DNA of 30,334 bases, from contig JAVEYH010000032.1 of assembly GCA_034003585.1 (NCBI GenBank), forward strand, positions 1 through 30,334, in the 5' to 3' direction. This DNA comes from JAPXSY01 sp034003585 (GTDB lineage Bacteria; Verrucomicrobiota; Kiritimatiellia; RFP12; UBA1067). The translations under genes and the position numbers were made by a program. The first letter of the stretch is position 1. Each line of letters opens with the position of its first letter. The notes below the pieces were generated by a model that searched no databases, was not told the origin of the DNA, and was given only the letters and a program-made list of their open reading frames with translations. Of this stretch, positions 7,886-15,886 are shown one piece after another.

Positions 7886-8890
7886 CTAGGCCGGCCCTTT
7901 GCCGCGGGCGGGGTTGGACTCCTTGCCGCGCGAGACCGCCTGGCCCTCGGGGCCGAGCGCGGCGCGCGAGGATCCGCAGGCGGCGAGCACCTGATCCGCG
8001 GTCTTGAAGTGGCATTTGCAGGTTTTCAGAAGCACTTCGGGGCCGGCTTTTTTCACCAGTTCGATGGCGGAGGCCTTGACCTGTTCGGACGCGCCCTTGT
8101 GCGCCTGGATCCCGTACGTCTCCCCCAGCCTTCCGAGCCCGCGCAGAAAAGCCTCGCGCGCCAGCACCGACGCCGCCGCGACCGCGATATCCGACTCGGC
8201 CTTGTGGCGCTGCTCCAGTTTGATCTTGCGCCCTTTTTTCATCAGCGCGCGCTCGATCACCTGTTTCGCGCCGAACTGGTCGGCCACGGCGCGCGGGCAC
8301 TCCGGCACGGTCTCCAGCAGGTTTTCGATGCAGCGCGCATGCGCCCAGGCCAGCAGCGAGTTGACGTTGCGGATCTTGGCGTAGAGCCGGTTGTAGGCCT
8401 CGGGGCCGATCGACACCATCGCGAACCGCTTCGGGCCGAGCAGTTGCCGCGTTTTGTTCCCGATGAAAAAAACCGCCTTGTCCGTAAGCTGCTTGCAGTC
8501 TTTGACGCCGATCTCGGCCATGGCGTGGGCGAGATCGGGATCCACGAACACCGCGCACGCCACCAGCGGCCCGAAAAAGTCGCCTTTGCCGCTCTCGTCA
8601 ATGCCCATATGCGGGGCCACGAGGTCCGGATTCAGAATCTCCTCATACCCCACGGTGGCGGACTGCAGCACATTCGGCTCCAGAAAAAAAAGGACGAAAT
8701 CCTCCGCGCCCTTTCCCTGCACCAGGCACTTGCCGCTTTTGTACAGGTTCACCACGCAATCCTGGGCCTCGACCGCGAGGATCGTGTGCGGCACCGTCTT
8801 GGGACGGTAATTCCCCATCCGCAGCATGATCTGGAGCGCCTGCTGCTGCTCCTCGTTGAGCGTGAACGTGAATGAATTCTTTTTTTCCAT
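7886..8890 (-). CDS. rnhC: Ribonuclease HIII
   Basis: RNase HIII cuts the RNA strand of RNA:DNA hybrids during replication and repair. The 334-residue protein has the N-terminal TBP-like (DUF3378) domain at about residues 1-90 that separates HIII from HII. The catalytic signature 'GIDESGKGDFFGPLV' follows with D98 and E99, then 'IGVKDCKQLTDK' (D131) and 'HKAESDIAVAAASVLARE' with the last acidic residue. The C-terminal 35-40 residues, after 'CKCHFKT', are a low-complexity Gly/Ala/Arg tail outside the normal domain. ATG at 8890 gives MEKKNSFTFT; the frame extends 12 codons upstream through the promoter -10 box and that part is rejected. There is no ribosome binding site, and the promoter at 8900-8928 would start transcription about three bases before the ATG, so a leaderless mRNA is likely. 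It is divergent from the S1 gene and convergent with the fusion gene (31-base gap). Confidence 0.95.
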   Translation of the reverse strand: MEKKNSFTFTLNEEQQQALQIMLRMGNYRPKTVPHTILAVEAQDCVVNLYKSGKCLVQGKGAEDFVLFFLEPNVLQSATVGYEEILNPDLVAPHMGIDESGKGDFFGPLVACAVFVDPDLAHAMAEIGVKDCKQLTDKAVFFIGNKTRQLLGPKRFAMVSIGPEAYNRLYAKIRNVNSLLAWAHARCIENLLETVPECPRAVADQFGAKQVIERALMKKGRKIKLEQRHKAESDIAVAAASVLAREAFLRGLGRLGETYGIQAHKGASEQVKASAIELVKKAGPEVLLKTCKCHFKTADQVLAACGSSRAALGPEGQAVSRGKESNPARGKGPA

Positions 8891-8899
8891 CACGCCGCC

Positions 8900-8928
8900 A
8901 TTAGAGCAAAAACCCCGTAGCCTCACAA
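8900..8928 (-). promoter_or_regulatory. Sigma70-type promoter of rnhC, leaderless start
   Basis: Minus strand: TTGTGA (8928-8923), 17 bases, TCTAAT (8905-8900). The ATG lies only nine bases after the -10 box, so the expected transcription start falls at or within about three bases of it. Confidence 0.6.
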
Positions 8929-9005
8929 GGTGGATTGCGCCCGCCGGGTACGCTCCCGTTTTGGAAAACGGGAACGCTCACACCCGGACATTCGACGGTT
9001 CCGGA

Positions 9006-9035
9006 TTGCATGCGAACGGCCGAATGCCGTATGCT
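9006..9035 (+). promoter_or_regulatory. Sigma70-type promoter of the S1 gene
   Basis: TTGCAT (9006-9011), 18 bases, TATGCT (9030-9035). The predicted start near 9042 gives a short leader of about 16 bases containing GGAG (9048-9051) before ATG 9058. Confidence 0.6.
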
Positions 9036-9057
9036 GTCACTTTTTCCGGAGCGAAAC

Positions 9058-10500
9058 ATGAGCGATAAAAAAGTGTCCATGGCGGATTTCGAGTCGTTGC
9101 TCAACGCGCAGTTGAGCGCGTACCGCAAAGGGTTCAACCCCGGTGACCGGGTGCGCGGCACGGTCAGCAACATCACGGCCCAGTATGTGACGCTGGACGT
9201 GAACGCGAAACGCGAGGGGCTGGTGCCGCTCGCGGACATGACCCTGGAAGACGGCACGCTGCGCTGCAAAGTCGGGGACACCGTCGAGGTGATCTTCGCG
9301 GGCATGCAGAACGGCGCGTTCCTCTTTTCCGGCGGCATGAACGCCAGGCAGGTGGTCGACCGCTCGCTGGCGGACGCCTACGCGCGGCAGATGCCGGTGG
9401 AGGGGCGGGTCGAGAAGGAGGTCAACGGCGGGTATGAGGTCACGGTCGCGGGAAAACGCGCCTTTTGCCCCTTCTCGCAAATCAGCCTGTTCCGTCAGGA
9501 GGGGGCGGAGTACATCGGCCAAACCTTCAACTTCCTCATCTCGGAATACGGCGAGGATGACCGCGGCCCGAACGTGATCGTCAGCCGCCGCGCGCTGCTG
9601 GAGAAAGAGCGCGAGGCGCAGCGCGAGGAGCTGATCGCGGATCTGTACGTCGGCATGGTCGTCACCGGCACGGTCACGCGCCTCGTCGAGTTCGGCGTGT
9701 TCGTGGACCTCGGCGGCGCGGAAGGGCTGATCCCGCTCAAGGAGGTCGCCTGGGGCCGCGACGTGAAGCCCGAGGACGTGGTGAAGGTCGGCGACAAGGT
9801 GGATGTGCAGATCAAGGATCTCGACTGGGACCGTAACCGCATCTCCCTCAGCCTGCGCGGCGCGCAGGCTGACCCGTGGCACGACGCGTTCGCGCGGTTC
9901 CCGCCGGGGACGGTGTTCACCGGCAAGATCACCCATCTCGAAAAGTTCGGCGCCTTCGCGCAGCTCCTTCCCGGAGTCGAGGGGCTGATCCCGATCGGAC
10001 GGCTCGGCGGCGGGCGCCGCCTGATGTCCGCCCGCGAGGCGGTCACCGAAGGCCAGGAGCTGCTGCTGCAGGTGGAGAGCGTGGACCCGGAACGGCGGCG
10101 CTTCAGCCTCAAGCCGGTTGACGAGCGCGTCAAGGCGCTCAAGCCCGGCGAGCTGGCCGAGGGCGTCAAGGTCGAGGGCATCGTGGAGTCGATCCAGCCG
10201 TTCGGCCTCTTCGTGCGCCTCTCCGAGGAGAAGACCGGGCTGCTGCACATCAGCGAGACCGACATCCCCAAGGGCGGGAACCCGGCCGCCAAGCTGGAGC
10301 GCATGTTCCCGCCGTCCAGCAAGATCGAGGTGGTGGTCAAAGCCGTCGAGGGCGACCGCATCTCGCTCACGCTCCCCGCCAAGTGGGAGACGCGGGGCGG
10401 TGGCGACGCGGGCAACGACGTCTCGACCTGGCTCGCCAACAACAAAGGCGGCGGCGCGCTGGGCTCGCTCGGCGACGCCTTCGCGAACCTGAAGCTGTGA
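9058..10500 (+). CDS. rpsA: Five-domain S1 RNA-binding protein, probable ribosomal protein S1 counterpart
   Basis: The 480-residue protein consists almost entirely of S1/OB domains. I see five: about 27-98 ('GDRVRGTVSNITAQYVTLDV'), 112-180 ('MPVEGRVEKEVNGGYEVTVA'), 197-268 ('GMVVTGTVTRLVEFGVFVDL'), 282-354 ('GTVFTGKITHLEKFGAFAQL') and 367-440 ('GVKVEGIVESIQPFGLFVRL'). Domains 3-5 carry the best RNA-binding surface pattern (F-G-x-F-V/A plus a 'GL(I/L)(P/H)I' strand). S1 recruits mRNA to the 30S subunit and helps translation of structured or weakly SD-led messages. Proteobacterial S1 usually has six domains and about 550 residues, so this is shorter; the exact family name is less certain than the fold. 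The C-terminus is Gly-rich. It has its own promoter and GGAG ribosome binding site, and is monocistronic by spacing. Confidence 0.85.
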   Translation: MSDKKVSMADFESLLNAQLSAYRKGFNPGDRVRGTVSNITAQYVTLDVNAKREGLVPLADMTLEDGTLRCKVGDTVEVIFAGMQNGAFLFSGGMNARQVVDRSLADAYARQMPVEGRVEKEVNGGYEVTVAGKRAFCPFSQISLFRQEGAEYIGQTFNFLISEYGEDDRGPNVIVSRRALLEKEREAQREELIADLYVGMVVTGTVTRLVEFGVFVDLGGAEGLIPLKEVAWGRDVKPEDVVKVGDKVDVQIKDLDWDRNRISLSLRGAQADPWHDAFARFPPGTVFTGKITHLEKFGAFAQLLPGVEGLIPIGRLGGGRRLMSAREAVTEGQELLLQVESVDPERRRFSLKPVDERVKALKPGELAEGVKVEGIVESIQPFGLFVRLSEEKTGLLHISETDIPKGGNPAAKLERMFPPSSKIEVVVKAVEGDRISLTLPAKWETRGGGDAGNDVSTWLANNKGGGALGSLGDAFANLKL

Positions 10501-10596
10501 GATGGGCGGAGACCGTGGCAGCCGGCAGAGGGGCTTCCGGGCCTGCTGTGCGGGCGGCCCCACCCCGGTAGTCCCGGCCGTGCCGGTTGATCGCAG

Positions 10597-10620
10597 AACG
10601 CGCGAGAACCGCGTTGTTTT
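10597..10620 (+). terminator. Possible weak intrinsic terminator after the S1 gene
   Basis: AACGCG (10597-10602) pairs with CGCGTT (10610-10615) around a 7-base loop and is followed by GTTTT. The stem is short and the T-run is imperfect, so this is only a candidate. It lies between the S1 gene stop at 10500 and the next promoter at 10627. Confidence 0.35.
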
Positions 10621-10626
10621 CAGGGG

Positions 10627-10656
10627 TTGCCTTCTCCGCAGCCCCTTCTGTAGGAT
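10627..10656 (+). promoter_or_regulatory. Sigma70-type promoter of the GH97-like gene
   Basis: TTGCCT (10627-10632), 18 bases, TAGGAT (10651-10656). The leader would be about 35 bases with GGAGG at 10687-10691 before GTG 10698. Confidence 0.45.
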
Positions 10657-10697
10657 ACCGGACGTGTTCTTCCAATCCTCTTTTCTGGAGGTGGCGT

Positions 10698-11780
10698 GTG
10701 AAGCGCGAGATCTGTGTGGAGGAAAGTTCGGGTGCGCGGCATCCTCTCCCCTTGTTTTCTCCCAACCGGCGCGTACGCGCCGAAGTGGCGGTTGAGACCG
10801 TATGGCTCGGCGCGACGGTGTATCCCGAGTGCCCGGTGTGGCGCGTGTGGCACGACGGACGGCGGGTCGTGGACACCTCGACCCTCGGGCTGCTGGCGGG
10901 GAAAACAGGGCTGCCTCTGGCATATGCCATGACCCTGGCGCGCGTCACGCGGCACCGCGCGCAAACCGGCCTCGGACCCGCGCGTGCCGCGAAACTGCGT
11001 TTTCGCGGGCGTGACGGACACGAGCTCGAAGTCCTGATCCGCGTCACGGACCAGAGCGCGTTCTGCGCCTTGCGGCAACCCCGCAAAAGGAACCAGGACG
11101 GCGCGGACCTGTCGGTGACCCGTTTTCCGGAAGGCTCGGTGCTGTTGGAGAAGGGGGAAACGCCGAACACCGAAGGGAAGAAGCCCCAGGTGCGGTTCGC
11201 GCCCAGCGGGAAGCTGATCGCCTTCTGGCGGCACGGGCTGGAGCAGCACCTCGTTTTCTTCGACCGGCCCGGCGACCTCGCGGAACGGCGTTTCCCCGTA
11301 TGCGACGCGCCGGATAAGCTGGAGATCGCGGAAGGCCGGCAGGGGTGCGAACATCTCTTTGTGACACTTCCCTTCGCGCGGGGCCCCCTGCCCGCGCCGC
11401 GCTTCGGCGATACCGTGACGCCCGCATACCGGGCGGCATTCGGGCTCATGCTCGGGCGCGACGGCGCGGGCGACGATTTTTGGGTGATCCGCGGCGAGCC
11501 GGGCGGGTTCGCGGTGGCCGCGCGGCGTCAGGGAGAAGTATGGAAGGTGGCCGGTGTCACCGCCGAGGCACAGACGCTGACCGTGCGCTTCGAGGACGTG
11601 TGGCTGCGCACGCCGCCTGCGTTACGCGCGCACTGTTATACGGTGGAGATCCTGCGCGACCCGGTTCCGGGTGAGGTGGGCGACAAGGTTCAGGAGGCCT
11701 TCGCGGATCAGGCGCCGGACGTGCGGGTGGCGCTGGACCTGGCCGCGAACGGCGGATTCCTGCTCACCTTCCGGCCTTAG
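10698..11780 (+). CDS. GH97-like protein with N- and C-terminal sandwich domains but no visible catalytic barrel
   Basis: The 360-residue protein starts at GTG 10698, 6-7 bases after GGAGG; the upstream frame crosses the promoter and is rejected. Residues about 15-80 ('LFSPNRRVRAEVAVE', 'PVWRVWHDGRRVVDTSTLGL') look like the opening of a GH97 N-terminal beta-sandwich ('SPDGK...V..DGK.V...S.LGL'). The last 95 residues ('GGFAVAARRQGEVWKVAGVT', 'HCYTVEILRDP', 'AANGGFLLTF') match the GH97 C-terminal sandwich pattern. A true GH97 alpha-glucosidase or galactosidase is about 650-700 residues, with a TIM barrel between these parts; here only about 170 residues lie between and I see no barrel strands or acidic motifs. 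There is no signal peptide, unlike most GH97 enzymes. Role unknown: possibly a sugar-binding or regulatory remnant. Composition is normal for the window, with no frameshift. Confidence 0.6.
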   Translation: MKREICVEESSGARHPLPLFSPNRRVRAEVAVETVWLGATVYPECPVWRVWHDGRRVVDTSTLGLLAGKTGLPLAYAMTLARVTRHRAQTGLGPARAAKLRFRGRDGHELEVLIRVTDQSAFCALRQPRKRNQDGADLSVTRFPEGSVLLEKGETPNTEGKKPQVRFAPSGKLIAFWRHGLEQHLVFFDRPGDLAERRFPVCDAPDKLEIAEGRQGCEHLFVTLPFARGPLPAPRFGDTVTPAYRAAFGLMLGRDGAGDDFWVIRGEPGGFAVAARRQGEVWKVAGVTAEAQTLTVRFEDVWLRTPPALRAHCYTVEILRDPVPGEVGDKVQEAFADQAPDVRVALDLAANGGFLLTFRP

Positions 11781-11805
11781 GCGGGGTTCCAAGCGAAACG
11801 TTGTT

Positions 11806-11834
11806 GCGGGCGGGGACGCCCGCGCTCCCGACTG
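11806..11834. repeat. Hairpin and dispersed intergenic element, copy B
   Basis: GCGGGCG (11806-11812) pairs with CGCCCGC (11817-11823) around GGGA. Bases 11812-11834 are the second copy of the element at 3212-3234. It lies between the convergent ends of the GH97-like gene and rnr, where it could act as a T-less bidirectional terminator. Confidence 0.45.
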
Positions 11835-11847
11835 GCCTCTTGCGCAA

Positions 11848-14082
11848 TCATTTTCTGCTTCGCGGTTTCTTTCTTCTCGCCGCCGCTTCGGATCGGCGCC
11901 CGCGTTTCTCCCCCGCGGGTTTCCGCGCGCCGCCGCCCCTGCGGGGCCGCTCCGGCCCGTTACCGCGTTCCCCGGGCGCATCGTCACCGATCAGCATGAA
12001 ATCGGCGCGGCGCTGGTTGAAGTCCACAGACGCCACCTGCACCTGCAGCACGGTTCCGACACGGTAGACCGTCTGACCCGCGCTCAGGGTCTCGGTCGCG
12101 GGATTGAAGCGGACGAACTGCCGGGAGAGGTTGGAGATGTGGATCATGCCGCCCAACGCCAGATCGGGGATATCGATGAACACCCCGTAGTTGGTGCACT
12201 TCGCCACCACGGCGCGGTACGGGATCGGTTTGCGCTCGTCCAACTGCTGCTGGAGGAAACGGAACTTCTTGATCTCGATCAGTTGGCGCGAGGCGTCGTC
12301 CGCGACCTGTTCGCGCTCTGTCGCCAGAAAAGCGGTCTGCACCAGTTCGTGCTGCGGCATCCGCCCGCCCTTGCCGTCCAGGAAATCGGCGAGTTGCCGG
12401 TGCAGCACCAGATCGGGATAGCGCCGGATCGGCGAGGTGAAGTGCGCGTAGTACGTTTTGGCCAATCCGAAATGGCCGATCTTCTCGGCGGAATAGACGG
12501 CGCGCTTCATGCTGCGCAGCACCAGCATGTGGGCGTGGTAGCGCAACGGGTGTTCCCGCGTGTCCGACAAAAACCGGGCGAGGTGTTTGGGATCGGAGAG
12601 GTTTCCGGGGCGGAAACCGAGAATCGCCAGATTGGCCTGCAGCTCTTCGAGTTTCTCCCCGTCCGGCGGCTCGTGCAGCCGGGCCAGGATTTTGATGCCG
12701 CGCGTCCACAGTTCGGTCGCGACCGCCTCATTCGCGGCGACCATGCACTCCTCGATGAGCTGGTGGGACGCGTCGTAGGGCCGCGTCAGCAGCCCGGTCA
12801 TGCGCGCCTGCCCGTCCAGAACCACCTCGACCTCCGGCACCTCCAGATCCAACGCCGCCATGGAAAACCGCCGCGCGCGCAATTGCCCGGCCAGCCGCCA
12901 CGTGCCTTTCAGGAGCGCGCGGGCCGGTTCGGGCACGGAGGCCAGACCTTCCGGCTTCCGGTCCTCGAGGATGGCCATGGCCTGCTCGTAACTCAGCCGA
13001 AGTTTGGAGCGGATCCGCGTCTTGGCGAACCGGCGCGCGATCATGCGGCCAGAGGCGTCGAAGGTCATGAACGCCGAGAAGGTGAGCCGGTCCTCGTCCG
13101 GCCGCAGGCTGCACACGCCGTTGGAGAGCTGTTCCGGCAGCATGGGGATCACCTTGTCCACCAGATACACGCTGGTGCCGCGCTCGCGCGCCTCCCGGTC
13201 CAGAGGCGCCCCCGGCCGGACGAAGTGGCTGACGTCCGCGATGTGTACCCCCAGCACCCGGTTGCCCCGTTCGTCGCTCTCCAGCGAGACGGCGTCGTCG
13301 AAATCGCGCGCCGTGGCGGGATCCACCGTGATGATGTAGCGCGAACGCAGATCCTCGCGCGGGCCGGGGCGGTTCAGGCGCTGCGCCACTTTCTCCGCCT
13401 CGTCGATCACCTCGGAAGGGAAGGCTTCGGGAAGGTCAAACTGCTTCATCACCACCAGGGTGTCCAGCGACGGCTTGTCCGCCGGCCCGATCACGTCCAC
13501 AATCTCGCCTTCGGGCGCGACGTACCGGTTTTCCCAACCCGTGAAACGCACCACCACGCGGTCGCCCTCCCGGGCGCCGTTGGCGGCGGGCACATAAAAA
13601 TCCTTGCGGTACACCGGGTTCAGCGGCACCACGTAGAGAAAGCGGCCGGTGGTCATCAGCGTGCCCACGATATCCCGCTGCGACCGCTCGACGATCCGGA
13701 TCACCTTCCCCTTGCGTTCGTCGCCGCTGCGGTAAAGGCGGATCGTCACCAGATCGCCGGGCAACGCGGTGCCGAGATCCTCGGATTCAACCCAGATGCC
13801 TTTCCCCGACTCGCGTTCCGTGACCTGTCCCGCGCCGTTGCGAACCATGCGCAGCGGGCCCGTGACCAGATCCGCCTGTTTGCCGAGCGTGTAGGCGTTG
13901 CCCTTGCGGATCTGCACGATCACGCCGTCGCGGACCATCTCGCCCAGCCGGTCGTGGAGCCGGCTGATCTGCTTGCCGCGCAACCCCAGGGTCCGGCTGA
14001 TCTCCTTGGCTGTCCAAGCCTGTTCCGGCTCGGATTCGAACAAGTATTGAATGGCGGTTTTTTCTTTATCTAATTCGTTCAT
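11848..14082 (-). CDS. rnr: Ribonuclease R
   Basis: RNase R is a processive 3'-5' exoribonuclease that degrades structured RNA. The 744-residue protein shows the full domain order: an N-terminal winged helix at about 1-65 ('AWTAKEISRTLGLRGKQISR'), two cold-shock/OB domains at about 80-200, the RNB catalytic domain from about 240 to 590, an S1 domain at about 620-705 ('IPYRAVVAKCTNYGVFIDIP'), and a Lys/Arg/Gly-rich basic tail. The metal-binding aspartates are in 'DPATARDFDDAVSLE' (D254, D260, D262, D263). Other RNB landmarks are 'VHIADVSHFV', 'SLRPDEDRLTFSAFM' and 'YAHFTSPIRRYPDL'. ATG at 14082 (MNELDKEK) has no ribosome binding site but sits 7 bases after a TACACT -10 box, pointing to leaderless translation. 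An apparent upstream extension only runs through the N gap. It is convergent with the GH97-like gene. Confidence 0.96.
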   Translation of the reverse strand: MNELDKEKTAIQYLFESEPEQAWTAKEISRTLGLRGKQISRLHDRLGEMVRDGVIVQIRKGNAYTLGKQADLVTGPLRMVRNGAGQVTERESGKGIWVESEDLGTALPGDLVTIRLYRSGDERKGKVIRIVERSQRDIVGTLMTTGRFLYVVPLNPVYRKDFYVPAANGAREGDRVVVRFTGWENRYVAPEGEIVDVIGPADKPSLDTLVVMKQFDLPEAFPSEVIDEAEKVAQRLNRPGPREDLRSRYIITVDPATARDFDDAVSLESDERGNRVLGVHIADVSHFVRPGAPLDREARERGTSVYLVDKVIPMLPEQLSNGVCSLRPDEDRLTFSAFMTFDASGRMIARRFAKTRIRSKLRLSYEQAMAILEDRKPEGLASVPEPARALLKGTWRLAGQLRARRFSMAALDLEVPEVEVVLDGQARMTGLLTRPYDASHQLIEECMVAANEAVATELWTRGIKILARLHEPPDGEKLEELQANLAILGFRPGNLSDPKHLARFLSDTREHPLRYHAHMLVLRSMKRAVYSAEKIGHFGLAKTYYAHFTSPIRRYPDLVLHRQLADFLDGKGGRMPQHELVQTAFLATEREQVADDASRQLIEIKKFRFLQQQLDERKPIPYRAVVAKCTNYGVFIDIPDLALGGMIHISNLSRQFVRFNPATETLSAGQTVYRVGTVLQVQVASVDFNQRRADFMLIGDDAPGERGNGPERPRRGGGARKPAGEKRGRRSEAAARRKKPRSRK

Positions 14083-14089
14083 TGGGGTC

Positions 14090-14095
14090 AGTGTA
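14090..14095 (-). promoter_or_regulatory. Probable -10 box of rnr
   Basis: TACACT on the minus strand (14095-14090) ends seven bases before ATG 14082, placing the transcription start at the start codon. With a 17-base spacer the -35 box would fall on unread bases of the gap. Confidence 0.4.
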
Positions 14096-14112
14096 CCGTA
14101 TCCGCCGCGCCC

Positions 14113-14212
14113 NNNNNNNNNNNNNNNNNNNNNNNNNNNNNNNNNNNNNNNNNNNNNNNNNNNNNNNNNNNNNNNNNNNNNNNNNNNNNNNNNNNNNNNN
14201 NNNNNNNNNNNN
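14113..14212. other. Assembly gap (100 N)
   Basis: Exactly 100 N separate rnr from the toroid gene, which is the usual placeholder for a scaffold join of unknown length. It removes the 3' end of the toroid gene, any gene in between, and the -35 region of rnr. Confidence 0.99.
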
Positions 14213-15323
14213 GCGGGCTTGGCGAGGCGAGGCACCTCAGGGCCGCGGTGTAGAGGCGTCCGCCGACACCTTCCCACTGATCCCGCGCGCCGGCCTGATG
14301 GCGCGCGGTCATCTGACGGAAAACCCGCGCGGCCTGCTCCGACGCCCCGGCGGAAGCGAAGGCCAGCGTTTTGGCGTAGTCGCGGTAACAATCCGCGATG
14401 CCCCCCGGTTCGTCCGGGCTCAGCCGGCCCGCGACCTGCCGGCCCAAATCAGCCAGACCGGCATAGGCACCGCCCGCTGTGATCAGGGTGTAAGCGGTCA
14501 GCGCGTCCAGACACTCCGACGGGTTGCGCGTGCCCCGGTGATACGTCACATGCCCGTCCTCGCGCAACGTGCCGCGCAGCCAGCGCAACCCCTTGCGCAG
14601 CGGGACTTCCGCCTCCGCGAAGCCGATCCGTCGCGCCTCGGCCAGCGCGCGCACCTGCCAGGAGGTCAGGGCGGCGTTTCCCTCGGAGCCCGGTTCGTAA
14701 TCCCAGCCGCCCTCGGCCGTCTGGCTGGCGCGGGTGAAGGACAACGCGCGCTCCAGCACCGGTTTCAGGCCGGGCCTGCCGGAGGTCAGCGCGGCCAGCG
14801 CGAAGGTCGTCATTGCATGGTTGTACCCCCGCTCGCGTCCGTTGCCGCCGAAGGCGCCGTCCGCATTCTGGAGGGCGGCGAGCGCCTCGCACGCTTGCCC
14901 GACGCGCGAGGCGTACTTCCGCGCGTCCGTGCGGTCGAGCGCCAGCGCGGAGAGGGCGGTCAGCGCGGGCCGGTAGGCCTCGGCGCCGCCGTGGTGGGCC
15001 GGACGCCACGTGCCGTCCGGCTCCTGCGCCGCAGCGATCCAGCGCGCGTCGTCGTCCGCACGCGCGTCCCGTGAGACCGGCACGCCGAACCGGAGGTAGA
15101 GCGCGACCAACGTGAGCGCCGCAACCAGGACGGCCGCGGCCCGCCACAGCGTGGGCGGACGGAAACGCGGGCGCGCGCGCCCGGCCTTCACAGCGCGCAG
15201 AATCCGATCCGCCAGGTCCGCCGACGGTTCGCGTTCCGGCAGTTGGCGGAGGCGTTCCGCGATGGCGCGGAGCCCGCGCGCCTCCGCGGGCGGCAGCGTT
15301 TCCAAATGTGCGGTAAGATTCAT
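14213..15323 (-). CDS. Membrane-anchored alpha/alpha-toroid (prenyltransferase/squalene-oxidase repeat) protein, putative anti-sigma factor; 3' end in gap
   Basis: About 370 residues are visible before the gap. Residues 1-55 are a soluble, charged segment ('LPEREPSADLADRILRAV') like the cytoplasmic part of many anti-sigma proteins. About 60-79 ('RAAAVLVAALTLVALYLRFG') is a single membrane segment, which places the rest outside the cytoplasm. The outer part has Q-x-x-x-G-x-(W/F) repeats at Q100-W106, Q152-F158 and Q201-W207, the signature of squalene-cyclase/prenyltransferase toroids; no cyclase DxDD motif is visible. The ATG at 15323 overlaps the sigma-factor stop codon as ATGA, so the two are translationally coupled. 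That position, directly after an ECF sigma gene, is where an anti-sigma factor is normally found; no zinc HxxxCxxC motif is present. The anti-sigma role is an inference. The C-terminus is lost in the gap. Confidence 0.75.
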
Positions 15324-15880
15324 GGCTTCTCCTCCCAATGCGCACGCAATCGCGCGAGCGCGGTGAACATGCGCGATTTGACGGTCCCCACCGGGATCTT
15401 CAGAATCGCCGCGATTTCCGCGTACGGCAGATCCTGATAGACCCCGAGCTCGACCACCTGCCGGAGGCCCTCGGGCAGCGCGGCCAGCGCCTGCGCCAGA
15501 TCCAGGCCGCCGGACGCGCCCGCGTCGGCCGCGGCCGGCGCCGCGTGTTCCGGGTGGGGCTCCGCCGCCAGACCTTCGGCCAGCCGCTCCTGACGCGTGC
15601 GCCGGCGCAACTCATCGATCCACACCTGCCGCGCGAGCAGAAAGAGAAAGGTCGTGAACTTCGCGGTCTGCCGGTAGCGGGTGCGGTAGCGGTGCAGCCT
15701 CAGGAACGTCTGCTGAACCAAGTCCTCGCAATCGTATTGAACGCCGGCGCGCGCGAAATAGTTCAGCAGCTTTTTCTGGTGCCGGCGGACCAGCACCGCG
15801 AAGGCTTCGTCGTCCCCGGATCCCGCCCGCAGCATGAGGGCGGCATCCTCCATCTCTTCCCGTTGCCCGTATGCGCTCAT
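15320..15880 (-). CDS. ECF-type RNA polymerase sigma factor
   Basis: The 186-residue protein has the two domains of extracytoplasmic-function sigma factors. Sigma-2 spans about 22-95 ('AFAVLVRRHQKKLLNYFARA', 'CEDLVQQTFLRLHRYRTRYR', 'FTTFLFLLARQVWIDELRRR'), which binds the -10 element and core polymerase. Sigma-4 spans about 125-180 ('ALAALPEGLRQVVELGVYQD', 'LPYAEIAAILKIPVGTVKSR'), a helix-turn-helix for the -35 element. The linker is Ala/Pro-rich. It lies 6 bases after cvpA, with AGGGG before the ATG, and overlaps the toroid gene by four bases. It would direct polymerase to a small regulon when the membrane partner releases it; no matching promoter class can be defined from this window alone. 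Confidence 0.95.
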   Translation of the reverse strand: MSAYGQREEMEDAALMLRAGSGDDEAFAVLVRRHQKKLLNYFARAGVQYDCEDLVQQTFLRLHRYRTRYRQTAKFTTFLFLLARQVWIDELRRRTRQERLAEGLAAEPHPEHAAPAAADAGASGGLDLAQALAALPEGLRQVVELGVYQDLPYAEIAAILKIPVGTVKSRMFTALARLRAHWEEKP

Positions 15881-15886
15881 ACGCCC

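Noticed and set aside
11671..14073. An 800-codon plus-strand open frame opposite rnr
   Set aside because: It is antisense to a complete, motif-rich RNase R; the composition is that of a shadow frame.
14088..14391. Open frames reading through the N gap that would extend rnr upstream or the toroid gene downstream
   Set aside because: The N run carries no sequence, so continuity and frame across it are meaningless.
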